NCBI GenBank assembly: GCA_900471515.1
Contig: UCFC01000015.1
Span: forward strand, 186,001 to 250,000
DNA from: Hyphomicrobiales bacterium
Lineage (GTDB): Bacteria; Pseudomonadota; Alphaproteobacteria; Rhizobiales; Rhizobiaceae
Reading direction: 5' to 3'
Length of the DNA: 64,000 nt
Shown piece by piece: positions 24,480-33,985 of the stretch. Position numbers and translations under genes: made by a program. How positions within the stretch are numbered: the first letter of the stretch is position 1; each line of letters opens with the position of its first letter. Under the pieces are notes generated by a model, which worked only from the letters and a program-made list of their open reading frames with translations, searched no databases and was not told the DNA's origin.

Positions 24480-25744
24480 GCGACGGCGAAAATCATCATC
24501 ACGGCAAGAACGAGATCGTCATCGTCAAGAAACATGGCGGCGGGGATCACGATGGCGCCCATGGCGGCGCCTGGAAGATCGCCTATGCCGACTTCATGAC
24601 GGCAATGATGGCCTTCTTCCTCGTCATGTGGCTGGTCAACGCCGCCAACGAGGAAACCAAGGCCTCGATCGCGACCTATTTCAACCCGATCAAGCTCTCG
24701 GATGAAAAGCCGACCGAGAAGGGCTTGAAGAAGCCCGTCGATCAGGCCGAGGGCGAGCAGAACCAGGAGAAGTCGAAGGAGAAGGAAGAGAATCCGAACG
24801 AGGGCAAGTCCGCCGCCGACGGCGACGACCAGACCTCGACCTCCGGCGACCAGACCAATTATTCGGAAGCCGATTTCTTCGAGAATCCCTATTCGGTTCT
24901 CGCCGAGATCGCCCAGGAGGTCGGCCAGCAGGCAAATGTCAGCGCCAAGGGTGACGGCGGCGCCGCCGATTCCGGCCCGGCGACCGGTGCGGATGGCGGC
25001 GAGGCCTATCGCGATCCTTTCGATCCGGATTTCTGGACCAAGCAGGTCGAAGTGACGACCGCCGGCAAACCGCAGCAGCCTTCGCCGCTCGATTCGAAGG
25101 CTGAACCGAACGAGCTTGCCAAGGCGGAAAATTCCAAGCCGGCCACGCTGCTGAGCAAGGATGCCAATAGCGCAGCCGTGGCAGCCTCGGCAGAGAAACA
25201 GGCCGACAAGAAGCAGGACAAGCAGGCGGACAAGACCAAGGACGCCGACAAGACCGAAGAGGCGAAGCAGGCCGAGGAACAGCAGCAGGCCAAGGAACTG
25301 CAGCAGGAAATCGCCCAGAAGATTTCCGGTGTTGCCGGCAAGCTCGCCGAAGGCCTGACGGTGACGGCGTCCGAAGGCGGCCTGCTGGTGAGCATTTCCG
25401 ACCAGAACGACGACTCCATGTTCAACATCGGTTCCGCCGTGCCGCGTCCGGAAATGGTCCTCGCGATGCAGAAGATCGGCGAAATCCTGAAGGAGCGGGG
25501 CGGAGCTGTCGCCATTCGCGGCCATACGGACGGGCGGCAGTTCAAGGGCGGTCTCAACGAGAACTGGCGCCTTTCGATGGATCGTGCGCAGAGCGCTTAT
25601 TACATGCTCGTGCGCGGCGGTCTCGACGAGAAGCGTATTTCCCAGGTTTCCGGCTTTGCCGACCGCCGCCTGAAGCTGCCCGACGACCCCTATAACGCGT
25701 CAAACCGCCGGATCGAGATTCTCGTACAGGCAGATCAAGGATAG
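24476..25744 (+). CDS. motB: MotB, stator subunit with peptidoglycan-binding domain
   Basis: A 422-residue stator protein. A His/Lys-rich cytoplasmic N-terminus is followed by one membrane helix (about 37-54). The proton-binding Asp is D39 in AYADFMTAMMAFFLVMW. A long charged linker (about 75-285, many Lys/Ala/Gln) leads to the OmpA-like domain (about 295-420, with AIRGHTDGR and NRRIEILV). It pairs with MotA (6646). The start overlaps the preceding gene by 4 nt. The linker is longer than in E. coli, and in rhizobia MotC is reported to bind this protein. Confidence 0.97.
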   Translation: MSDGENHHHGKNEIVIVKKHGGGDHDGAHGGAWKIAYADFMTAMMAFFLVMWLVNAANEETKASIATYFNPIKLSDEKPTEKGLKKPVDQAEGEQNQEKSKEKEENPNEGKSAADGDDQTSTSGDQTNYSEADFFENPYSVLAEIAQEVGQQANVSAKGDGGAADSGPATGADGGEAYRDPFDPDFWTKQVEVTTAGKPQQPSPLDSKAEPNELAKAENSKPATLLSKDANSAAVAASAEKQADKKQDKQADKTKDADKTEEAKQAEEQQQAKELQQEIAQKISGVAGKLAEGLTVTASEGGLLVSISDQNDDSMFNIGSAVPRPEMVLAMQKIGEILKERGGAVAIRGHTDGRQFKGGLNENWRLSMDRAQSAYYMLVRGGLDEKRISQVSGFADRRLKLPDDPYNASNRRIEILVQADQG

Positions 25745-25748
25745 TCGC

Positions 25749-27047
25749 ATGGCGCTGAGGCAGCATCGCTATTTCAGATATGCGCTCTTCGGCCTGGCGC
25801 TGATGTCGCCTGCCGTCGGTCGCGCCGCAGACGCAGACGATCTCGCGCCGTACAAGATGCTGCGCTCCCTGCAGTTCGTTCAGGATTCGGTCGTAACGGG
25901 CGATCATTCCGCCGGCGAGATGCAGCGCTTCATGCTCGGCAAGATCGACGAGCGCCTGCGCACCGTCGATCCGTCCGTCTATGACGATGACCGCAATGTC
26001 GATGCCGCGCTGATTTACGTGATGAGCGGCGGCAATCCGCAGACGCTGGAATATCTCGTTTCCCACGACGTCAACGGCTACTTCGACAATCGCGTCACCG
26101 ATGTGCTGCGGAAATATCTGAGCGGCAAGGGCCTGCTGGTCTCCAAGACACTGGAAGAAACCGCCAGGGAATATGATGGCAAGAAGATCGGCCCCTATCT
26201 GGCGCTGATCGGCGGCAATGTGCTGATTGCCACCAGGCCGCTTGATGCGCTTGCCCTCTACGACCGGGCGCGGCTCAATGCGCCCGGCACCATCGTCGAG
26301 GAGGCGGCGTTGCGCCGCTCGGTTGCCATCTGCGTCGAAACCGGAGAGGTCGACAAGGGGCTTGCCTATTCGCAGCGCTATGTCCGCCGCTTCCTGCATT
26401 CGCCTTATGCCAGCCAGTTCGCCGATCTCTTCGTGAAGCTGATCGTCAGCCACAATCACGATGTCAATCCGCAGGCGGTCGTCGATATCCTCTCCTTCAT
26501 GGATGCCCCGCGCCAGCGCGAGGTCTACCTGCGCGTGGCGCGCGCTGCCGCCATCGCCGGAAAGCCCGACCTCGCCCGCATGGCTGCCCAGCGCGTCCAG
26601 TCGCTGGGCGAGGGGACGGACAATCCGTTTGGGCCGCTTGCCGATTTCTATAACGGCATGGCGAACGTGCCGACCGACGATATTGACCAGGCGGCCAAAT
26701 ACATCGCCAATATCTCGGGCGCCTCGCTCTCGCCGCAGGACCAGGCGCTGCAGGCAGCCGCACGATCGGTCGCCGAGCAGATATTGCGGGCTCCCGATCC
26801 GGCAAGCCTGACGCAAGGCTCAACCCCTAATAATCCTAATCAAGAAATTACTTCTGAACAGGCCGCAGCCGCCACGGCTGCGCAACCGGAAGGGGCGCCG
26901 GGCGCTGCTCCGGAACCTGTTGTCGAAGGCGCGGCTTCCGCCGGCTCGGGAGGCCAGGATGCCGACCCTTCATTCACCTCTTTCGTGACGACCAATCGAT
27001 CCAAGCTCGACGAAATCGACGGTCTCCTGGCCCAAGAAGGCAAGTAA
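25749..27047 (+). CDS. motC: MotC, periplasmic motor protein
   Basis: A 432-residue exported protein with a signal peptide (about 1-27, ending GRAA) and a largely helical body (about 40-345), followed by an Ala/Pro/Gly-rich tail. MotC is found in rhizobia, where it is required for motility and interacts with the periplasmic part of MotB. It lies 4 nt after motB and 1 nt before motD. Its chaperone MotE is encoded at 14213. Confidence 0.92.
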   Translation: MALRQHRYFRYALFGLALMSPAVGRAADADDLAPYKMLRSLQFVQDSVVTGDHSAGEMQRFMLGKIDERLRTVDPSVYDDDRNVDAALIYVMSGGNPQTLEYLVSHDVNGYFDNRVTDVLRKYLSGKGLLVSKTLEETAREYDGKKIGPYLALIGGNVLIATRPLDALALYDRARLNAPGTIVEEAALRRSVAICVETGEVDKGLAYSQRYVRRFLHSPYASQFADLFVKLIVSHNHDVNPQAVVDILSFMDAPRQREVYLRVARAAAIAGKPDLARMAAQRVQSLGEGTDNPFGPLADFYNGMANVPTDDIDQAAKYIANISGASLSPQDQALQAAARSVAEQILRAPDPASLTQGSTPNNPNQEITSEQAAAATAAQPEGAPGAAPEPVVEGAASAGSGGQDADPSFTSFVTTNRSKLDEIDGLLAQEGK

Positions 27048-27048
27048 G

Positions 27049-28506
27049 ATGATGATGGATATCAGCGTCTCGGGCGGAACGCCCGGCACGGATGCGTCTG
27101 CGTCCGTAAGATCCGGCCGGGGGGCCGGCAAAGGCGAGGCTTCGGATCAGAACGGCGGCTTCTCGGATGTCCTCTCCAAGGCCGGCAGCAACGACCAGGA
27201 TGCGGATACGGTCGATACGTCCGGGCAGCAGGCCGGCCACGACAGCGCGGACACGGTGGCGCGCGACCTGCGCAGCCGCAGTCCGAAACCGCTGATCGAT
27301 CTCAACGATGCATCGCTCAAGGGACAGGCGAACGTGCAGGCCGGAACAATCGCGAATGCCGGCAAGACGCCCGCGAAATCCATCAGGGATCAGGAAAAGG
27401 ATGCGGCGGTCTTTGGGCTCGGCAAGCCGGACACCTCCGATCAGGCGGCCGAGACCGCGGCCCAGGTGATGACCGGCAAGACCGCCAAGCCCGCCAAGGG
27501 CAACGTGCTTCCCGCCGCTACCGACACCGATCCGGCTGCCGATGCGGAAGCGGGCGACGGCGATATTACCGATGTCCTCGGCCTTCTGAAGAAGGAGCCG
27601 GGTGATGCCGCAGCTGTCCTTCAGGCCTCCGTGCACCACGCCACGGCGAAGGCCGATGACACGACGGCCGGAAAGAAGGACGCGAAAGCCGAAGGGACAA
27701 ATGGCGTCAAGGCCGATGCGCATGTGTCGGACGCGCTCGCCGCCGTCGCCCCGCATCACGACGACACGCGCATTCCCGGAACGGAGAATGTCGAAAGCGT
27801 CGAAGGCAAGACCTTCAGGCTCAGCCGCGCCGATGGCCGCGGCCAGTCGATCGACATGCAGATCGGCACCGAACAGCCGGGTTCGGAAAAAGCGGGCAAG
27901 ACGAGCGTTGAAAATGTCTCCGTTCTGGAATCCCGCCGTTATCTCGGCCTGGTGCAGAACCAGAATTCCGCGACCGTGACCGCGGCCCTGTCGGGCGACA
28001 GCGAATGGGCGCGCGCCATGCAGCCGAGCTCGGCCCTGTCGAATGCCGCCGAATGGACGAGCACCGGCAAGGTGGTCAATACGCTCAAGATCCAGATGAG
28101 CCCGATCGACCTCGGTTTGGTCACGGCGACGATGCGCCTTTCCGGCGAGACGCTGAACGTCGATCTCAAGGTCGAGACGGGCACTGCCTACCGCCAGCTC
28201 AAGGAAGACCACGGCAAGATCCTCGAAGCGCTGCGCAGCCAGGGCTACGCGGTCGACAACGTGACCATCAGCATGGCTCCGGTGGAGCGAGCCGATACCG
28301 GCAGCCAGGCCAACAGCCAGGGGCAGGCTTCCCAGCAGCAGTCGCTTGCCCAGCAGGGCCAGGGGCAGGGCGGCGAGGCGCGCGAGCGCCAGAACCAGAC
28401 AGCACAGCAGACGGACGGAGGCTTCAATGGTGCGGGCAGGAACGGTGTTGAGAACGCTTCTGCTGTCGACGCTGGCGGCAACCGCTCTGGCGGCGTTTAC
28501 CTCTAG
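27049..28506 (+). CDS. motD: MotD/FliK, hook-length control protein
   Basis: A 485-residue protein. Residues 1 to about 310 are low-complexity, Asp/Lys/Ala/Thr-rich and probably disordered. Residues about 340-420 form the FliK C-terminal (Flg_hook) domain, with LKIQMSPIDLGLVTATMRLS and LNVDLKVETG. The C-terminus is Gln/Gly-rich. First named MotD in S. meliloti, it was later recognised as FliK, which measures hook length and triggers the FlhB switch. Its last 80 bases overlap the start of the transglycosylase gene in another frame. Confidence 0.92.
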   Translation: MMMDISVSGGTPGTDASASVRSGRGAGKGEASDQNGGFSDVLSKAGSNDQDADTVDTSGQQAGHDSADTVARDLRSRSPKPLIDLNDASLKGQANVQAGTIANAGKTPAKSIRDQEKDAAVFGLGKPDTSDQAAETAAQVMTGKTAKPAKGNVLPAATDTDPAADAEAGDGDITDVLGLLKKEPGDAAAVLQASVHHATAKADDTTAGKKDAKAEGTNGVKADAHVSDALAAVAPHHDDTRIPGTENVESVEGKTFRLSRADGRGQSIDMQIGTEQPGSEKAGKTSVENVSVLESRRYLGLVQNQNSATVTAALSGDSEWARAMQPSSALSNAAEWTSTGKVVNTLKIQMSPIDLGLVTATMRLSGETLNVDLKVETGTAYRQLKEDHGKILEALRSQGYAVDNVTISMAPVERADTGSQANSQGQASQQQSLAQQGQGQGGEARERQNQTAQQTDGGFNGAGRNGVENASAVDAGGNRSGGVYL

Positions 28507-29011
28507 CGCATCGGCCTCCACCGGCGCCTGCGAGCGCGAGATCCAGTCCGCTGCGGCCAAATACGGGATCCCGGAAGGCATCCTCTATTCCGTCGGCCTG
28601 ACGGAAACCGGGCGCAAGGGATCGCTCTATCCCTATGCCATGAATGTCGAGGGGAAGGCGTTGTTCCCGCCTTCCGAGCAGGCGGCGCTGCGGCAATTCG
28701 ACACCGCCAGCAGAGGCGGTGCGAAGCTCATCGACATCGGATGTATGCAGATCAACCACTATTTCCACGGCGAAAACTTCAGCTCCGTGGAGGAAATGTT
28801 CGATCCTCACCGCAACGTGGAATATGCTGCGAAGTTCCTTCGCAACCTGCACGACCGTCATGAAACATGGACGATGGCGGTAGCCAGGTACCACGCAGGA
28901 CCGAACAACAATCCGGCGCAGAAGCAATATGTCTGTCGCGTCATCGCAAATCTGGTCGCCACCGGCTACGGCAAGTGGACTCCCAATGCGAGCAATTTCT
29001 GCGGAAATTAA
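28427..29011 (+). CDS. Exported lytic transglycosylase (SLT type), candidate flagellar rod-gap enzyme
   Basis: A 194-residue protein with a signal peptide (about 1-31) and an SLT fold: the catalytic Glu is probably E60 in GLTETGRKG, followed by GCMQIN (105-110) and RYHAGPNNN (154-162). These enzymes cut peptidoglycan strands. ATG 28427 follows GGAGG; the reading frame overlaps the 3' end of motD by 80 nt. The FlgJ-type protein at 39024 lacks a muramidase domain, so this enzyme may open the wall for the rod. That role is inferred from context. Confidence 0.88.
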   Translation: MVRAGTVLRTLLLSTLAATALAAFTSSASASTGACEREIQSAAAKYGIPEGILYSVGLTETGRKGSLYPYAMNVEGKALFPPSEQAALRQFDTASRGGAKLIDIGCMQINHYFHGENFSSVEEMFDPHRNVEYAAKFLRNLHDRHETWTMAVARYHAGPNNNPAQKQYVCRVIANLVATGYGKWTPNASNFCGN

Positions 29012-29291
29012 TTCAATTAATAATTGAATTCGCCAATTATGACCGAACTGTGTCAAAGTGTGGCGAGAATCCGGCATGATTCCTGCTTGCAAGGCGTAAT
29101 TAAGCGGTTGTTAACTTTTCCACGAAACTTTTGTGTGCATAACGCCGGCGACCTACTATATGTAGATCAAATCGGTACCCAATTCTTAATCAATTATTAA
29201 TTTCTGCCATTAATTTTCCCGAGTTGCCGCTGATTCGCGCGATTCGTACCCATAGATCATCGATGTGCCACACTGATTCGGAGGCGGACGA
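29012..29291 (+). promoter_or_regulatory. rem control region with perfect CtrA-like box
   Basis: 280 AT-rich bases. AATTCAATTA (29010-29019) and TAATTGAATT (29021-29030) form a perfect palindrome at the preceding stop codon. TTAA-N7-TTAAC at 29100-29115 matches the CtrA consensus exactly. Further AT-rich sequence leads to rem. A VisNR site must also exist here according to the known cascade, but I cannot identify it. Confidence 0.6.
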
Positions 29292-29963
29292 ATGATCGTA
29301 GTGGTTGATGAGCGTGAGCTCGTGAAGGATGGTTATACTTCTCTCTTCGGCCGCGAGGGCATTCCCTCGACCGGCTTTGATCCCAATGAATTCGGCGAAT
29401 GGGTGCAGACGGCGGCTGATTCGGATATCGCGGCCGTCGAGGCATTCCTGATCGGCCAGGGGCAGCGCGCCATGGAATTGCCGCGTGCGATCAGGGATCG
29501 CTCGATGGCGCCCGTGATCGCGGTCAGCGACCAGCCGTCGCTCGAAAACACGCTTGCCCTTTTCGATTGCGGCGTGGACGACGTTGTACGCAAACCGGTG
29601 CATCCGCGTGAGATTCTCGCACGCGCCGCAGCCATCCGTCGTCGCCTGAAGGCGATCGCGAACTACACCGACATCGGCGCCATCCGCGTCTTCTCGGACG
29701 GGCGCGATCCGGAAATCAACGGCGAAGTCTTCGCCCTGCCGCGCCGCGAGCGCCGCATCCTCGAATACCTGATCGCCAATCGCGGCCGTCGTGTCACCAA
29801 GACCCAGATCTTCAATGCGATCTACGGCATTTTCGATGAGGAAGTCGAAGAAAACGTCGTCGAAAGCCACATTTCCAAGCTGCGCAAGAAGCTGCGCAAG
29901 AAGCTCGGTGTCGATCCGGTCGATTCCAAGCGCTTCCTTGGCTATTGCATTGATTGGAATTGA
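29292..29963 (+). CDS. rem: Rem, OmpR-type activator of late flagellar genes
   Basis: A 223-residue orphan response regulator. Residues 1 to about 118 form a degenerate receiver: the acidic pair is D6-E7, the phospho-acceptor position aligns with E50 rather than Asp ([11 protein letters not shown]), and S79 and K101 (VRKPV) are kept. Residues about 128-223 form a winged helix ([18 protein letters not shown], then [13 protein letters not shown]). In S. meliloti Rem is activated by VisNR and drives flagellin and hook genes. It has its own promoter region. Confidence 0.94.
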   Translation: MIVVVDERELVKDGYTSLFGREGIPSTGFDPNEFGEWVQTAADSDIAAVEAFLIGQGQRAMELPRAIRDRSMAPVIAVSDQPSLENTLALFDCGVDDVVRKPVHPREILARAAAIRRRLKAIANYTDIGAIRVFSDGRDPEINGEVFALPRRERRILEYLIANRGRRVTKTQIFNAIYGIFDEEVEENVVESHISKLRKKLRKKLGVDPVDSKRFLGYCIDWN

Positions 29964-30090
29964 TTTTTCGGCGCGGGTCGTGCCGCGCGGGAAAGCCGGA
30001 ATATTTCGGCCGGCGACCCGGCATAACAGACAGCTTCACGCAAGGCCCGCCAAATACTGTTGCACTTAACAGGCAAAACGAGGTTTTCAG

Positions 30091-31419
30091 ATGAGCATTT
30101 TCGGCAGCATGAAGACGGCAGTATCGGGGATGAACGCGCAGGCAAACCGCCTCAGCACCGTCTCCGACAACATCGCCAACGTGAACACCACCGGCTACAA
30201 GGCAGTCTCGACCGCGTTCTCGTCGCTGGTCCTGCCCTCGGGCGCCGGCAACTACAACTCGGGCGGTGTTTCGACAACGGTTCGCCAGGCCGTTTCCGAT
30301 CAGGGCGATATTTCCTACACGACCTCGGGCTATGACCTCGCCATTTCCGGTGACGGCTTTTTCATCGTCCAGGGCGCCGACGGCGTTCCGGTCCTGACCC
30401 GCGCCGGCGACTTCACCAAGGACGACAGCGGCAACCTCGTCAACTCGGCCGGCTTCACGCTGATGGGTTATCCCTGGGGCTCTTCGGCTCCGGCCGTCGT
30501 CGTCAACGGCTTTGATGGCCTCGTTCCGATCAACGTTCTCGGCGATCAGAAGCTGGAAGCAATTGCGACCAGGACTGGCACCTGGACTGGCAATCTGAAG
30601 CCGGGTGCAACTGTGGTAACGGATGCTGCTGCTCTGCCAAGCGCTAACGGCAGCGTCACCGTCCCGCCGGCAACAAGTCCCACGGCCGCTACCAACAATA
30701 CACAGAAGTATTCGATCGTCACGTACGACAAGCTGGGCAGTAAGGTCATGTATGACATTTACTACACCAAGGTACCGGTAGCGCCTGGGCCTCCGGCACC
30801 GCCGGCGGGCACGGAGTACCAGTGGGAAATGTCCGTGTTCCGTAACGCGGACAAGAACACGACCGGCACGAGTTCTTTCCCCTACAGCTCGGCTGCAGTT
30901 TCGGTGAAGACGATCTCGTTCGATGACAAGGGACAGATGCTGTCGCCGCCCGGCGCGACGATCACGGATCCGGTCACTGGTCTGACCATCGACCTCAATC
31001 TCGATCTCTCCCAGGTCGGCGACAACTTCTCGGGTTCCGGTAACGTCGACGGTCAGGGCGCGAACTCACCGGTCGATATTACGATCGATGCAGATGGTAT
31101 CGTCTACTCCAAGTATGATGACGGCTCGACCAAACCGGTCTTCCAGATCCCGCTCGCCAACGTTCCGAGCCCGGACCTGTTGACGCTGATGAGTGGCAAC
31201 GTCTACTCGGCCAACGGCAAGTCGGGTGTCACCGTCACCGGCTTCCCGCAGACCAGCGGCTTCGGCAAGATCCAGGCCGGTGCTCTCGAAGGCTCGAATG
31301 TCGATCTCGCCGGCGAACTGACGGAAATGATCGAATCCCAGCGCAGTTACACCGCCAACTCCAAGGTGTTCCAGACGGGTTCCGATCTCATGGACGTCCT
31401 CGTCAACCTCAAGCGTTAA
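30091..31419 (+). CDS. flgE: FlgE, flagellar hook protein
   Basis: A 442-residue hook subunit with the rod/hook N-terminal motif (MNAQANRLSTVSDNIANVNT), a large variable centre (about 150-320, Thr/Pro-rich near 190-250) and the C-terminal motif (GALEGSNVDLAGELTEMIES, then QRSYTANSKVF). It polymerises into the universal joint. It is followed at 19 nt by flgK. The ribosome site is GAGG at 30079-30082. The 127-nt gap before it may hold a promoter. Confidence 0.97.
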   Translation: MSIFGSMKTAVSGMNAQANRLSTVSDNIANVNTTGYKAVSTAFSSLVLPSGAGNYNSGGVSTTVRQAVSDQGDISYTTSGYDLAISGDGFFIVQGADGVPVLTRAGDFTKDDSGNLVNSAGFTLMGYPWGSSAPAVVVNGFDGLVPINVLGDQKLEAIATRTGTWTGNLKPGATVVTDAAALPSANGSVTVPPATSPTAATNNTQKYSIVTYDKLGSKVMYDIYYTKVPVAPGPPAPPAGTEYQWEMSVFRNADKNTTGTSSFPYSSAAVSVKTISFDDKGQMLSPPGATITDPVTGLTIDLNLDLSQVGDNFSGSGNVDGQGANSPVDITIDADGIVYSKYDDGSTKPVFQIPLANVPSPDLLTLMSGNVYSANGKSGVTVTGFPQTSGFGKIQAGALEGSNVDLAGELTEMIESQRSYTANSKVFQTGSDLMDVLVNLKR

Positions 31420-31438
31420 TCAGGGTAACGGGTAAGCC

Positions 31439-32893
31439 ATGTCGCTCACTTCGGCACTTAATACCGCGCAGAGCATATTCAACAATACGGGCGCGCAGAG
31501 CAGCATCGTATCGAACAATATCTCGAATGCCGGCAACAAGGACTATGTGCGCCGGCAGGCGATGCTCACCACCTCGCTGGGTGGCGCTCAGGTGGTCAAG
31601 ATCAGCCGCGCGCAGGAAGATGCGCTGCTGAAACAGTATCTCAAGGCGTCCTCGAAGGACAGCGCCCAGCAGACCCTGCTGGGCGGCCTTGAGGATCTGA
31701 AGTCGATCATGGGCGGCAACGAAAACGAAACGTCGCCGGAAGTGGCCCTGCGCGCCTTCCGCGACAAGCTCGGCACTTTCCGCGCCACCCCTGGCGATCT
31801 GATCGCTGCCCAGGGCGCGATCACGGCGGCGCAGGACGTCGTAACCTCGCTGAACAATGCCTCCAAGGCGGTGCAGGAGCAGCGATCCGACGCCGACAAG
31901 CAGATCAAGAACCAGGTCGATTCGCTGAACAGCCTGCTGAAACAGTTCGAAACAGCCAACAATGCCGTCAAGAAGGCGACGGCCGGCAACGAGGACCCGT
32001 CGAGCGCTCTCGACGAGCGCGAAAAGGTCCTCAAGCAGATCAACCAGATCGTTGGCGTGTCGACGGTGACGCGTGATAACAACGACATGGTGCTCTATAC
32101 GGCCGATGGCACGACCCTGTTCGAGACGATCCCGCGCGCGGTGAGTTTCGAGCCGACGCAGTCCTATGCGGCGGGCACTGTCGGCAACAAGGTCTATATC
32201 GACGGCGTTGCCGTCAACACGGGTTCGGGCGCCTCGACCAACGCGCAGGGTAGCCTGGCCTCGCTCCTGCAGATCCGCGACGATATTGCGCCGAAGTTCC
32301 AGAGCCAGCTCGACGAGGTCGCCCGCGGTCTTGTCAATCTTTACCAGGAGGACGGCAGGCCCGGCCTCTTCGTCTGGACAGACCCGACGACCGGAGTCGC
32401 AGGGGGGGTCCCGCCGGCCGGAACGCTGATCAACGGCATTGCGGGAACGATCGCGATCAATGACCGTGTCGTCACCTCCAAGGGCGGCGATCCCATGCGG
32501 CTGCGTGACGGCAACATAAACGCCTTGAGTACGCCGGCGAACCCGGACGGTTCGAGCGGTTATACCGCAGAACTCGACCGCCTCTACACGGCGATGGATT
32601 CCGGCATCCCGTTCGACGCATCGACTGGCCTCGACTCGAACATCAGCATTCTGACCTTTGCCACCAATTCCATCGGCTGGCTCGAGCAGAACCGCAGCGA
32701 TGCGACCACGGCAGCGGAAAACACCCAGGCTGCCGCGGCGCGAACCGATGAAGCTTATTCCAATGAAACCGGCGTCAACCTCGACGAGGAACTGACGCTT
32801 CTTCTCGATATAGAGCAGTCCTACAAGGCGGCGACCAAGATTTTGAACGCCGTCGACGAGATGTTGAAAGCATTGCTGGATATTGCGAGTTAA
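31439..32893 (+). CDS. flgK: FlgK, hook-filament junction protein 1
   Basis: A 484-residue hook-associated protein. The N-terminal motif is MSLTSALNTAQSIFNNTGAQ then SIVSNNISNAGNKDYVRR. A coiled-coil stretch (about 120-200) and the C-terminal motif (GVNLDEELTLLLDIEQSYKA) complete it. With FlgL it joins hook and filament. It is 3 nt upstream of flgL. The probable export chaperone (FlgN-like) is at 39602. Confidence 0.96.
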   Translation: MSLTSALNTAQSIFNNTGAQSSIVSNNISNAGNKDYVRRQAMLTTSLGGAQVVKISRAQEDALLKQYLKASSKDSAQQTLLGGLEDLKSIMGGNENETSPEVALRAFRDKLGTFRATPGDLIAAQGAITAAQDVVTSLNNASKAVQEQRSDADKQIKNQVDSLNSLLKQFETANNAVKKATAGNEDPSSALDEREKVLKQINQIVGVSTVTRDNNDMVLYTADGTTLFETIPRAVSFEPTQSYAAGTVGNKVYIDGVAVNTGSGASTNAQGSLASLLQIRDDIAPKFQSQLDEVARGLVNLYQEDGRPGLFVWTDPTTGVAGGVPPAGTLINGIAGTIAINDRVVTSKGGDPMRLRDGNINALSTPANPDGSSGYTAELDRLYTAMDSGIPFDASTGLDSNISILTFATNSIGWLEQNRSDATTAAENTQAAAARTDEAYSNETGVNLDEELTLLLDIEQSYKAATKILNAVDEMLKALLDIAS

Positions 32894-32896
32894 GCC

Positions 32897-33949
32897 ATGA
32901 AAAGCTCATTTATTTCAAGTTCGGCCATCCAGAACGCCATGCGGCTGACGATCCGCCAGGCGCAGAACCAGATGACGAAGGCGACGATGGAAGCGACGAC
33001 AGGCGTCTATGCCGACATTGGTGTGTCGCTTGGCGGGTACGCGGCCAAAAGCATTGATTTTACACGTGAAGTCGACCGGATCAAATCGATCAAGCTGAGC
33101 AACGCTCTTGTTGAAGCCCGCATGGAATCGGCGCAGACCGGTCTCGACAAGATGAAGAAGGCCGGCGACGACTTCCTGTCCAAGCTGACCGCGCTGCAGA
33201 GCAGCCATGATCCGGGCAGCGTCACGGTTGCCATCCAGTCGGCGACCAGTGCGCTCTCGACCATGATGGATACGTCGAATTCCATGGTGAACGGCGAATA
33301 TCTCTTCGCCGGCATCAACACGGATATTCAGCCGCTGACGGACAAGACCGCTGCGACCTCGGCGGCGATCGTTACGGCCCTGACCAACTATGCGGCCAGC
33401 CTGCCGACGCCGAAGCCGGTTAACGAACTCACCGGCGACGAGATGAAGACCTTCATCGAAACCGAGGTCGAGCCGATGTTCAGCGAAGCGGCCTGGACCG
33501 ATCCGACGACCGGCTGGTCCAAGGCATCCAGCCAGAACATGACGAGCCGTATCAGCAATTCGGAAGTCGTCGAATCCTCGACCAACGCCAATTCCGAGGG
33601 CATGCGTTACTTCGCTCTCGCAACGGTCATGACCTCTGCGCTGATTGGGCAGAACCTTAGCACGGATGCGCTGAGCGCGGTCTCCCGCCAGGCGATAACC
33701 TACACGACCCGCGCGACCACCGGGATCGTGACCCAGGCGAGCCAGCTCGGTCTGTCGCAGGAGCGCGTGGAGAAGGCGAATGACGCCCTCGACGCTCAGG
33801 CCAACATCATGCAGACCAAGCTCGTCGATATCCAGGGCGTCGATCCCTACGAGGCCTCGACGCTCGTCAAGACTTTGGAAACACAGCTCGAAACCGCTTA
33901 CACGATCGTATCGAAGATCCAGCAGCTGAGCCTCGTGAACTACCTTTGA
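32897..33949 (+). CDS. flgL: FlgL, hook-filament junction protein 3
   Basis: A 350-residue protein of the flagellin/FlgL family. The N-terminus is SSSAIQNAMRLTIRQAQNQM and the C-terminal flagellin-like helix is VDPYEASTLVKTLETQLETA. It links FlgK to the filament. It follows flgK by 3 nt and precedes flaF by 36 nt. The length is in the usual range. Confidence 0.95.
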   Translation: MKSSFISSSAIQNAMRLTIRQAQNQMTKATMEATTGVYADIGVSLGGYAAKSIDFTREVDRIKSIKLSNALVEARMESAQTGLDKMKKAGDDFLSKLTALQSSHDPGSVTVAIQSATSALSTMMDTSNSMVNGEYLFAGINTDIQPLTDKTAATSAAIVTALTNYAASLPTPKPVNELTGDEMKTFIETEVEPMFSEAAWTDPTTGWSKASSQNMTSRISNSEVVESSTNANSEGMRYFALATVMTSALIGQNLSTDALSAVSRQAITYTTRATTGIVTQASQLGLSQERVEKANDALDAQANIMQTKLVDIQGVDPYEASTLVKTLETQLETAYTIVSKIQQLSLVNYL

Positions 33950-33985
33950 TGATCAAAGGCGCGCAATGTAAAGAAGGATGCATGA

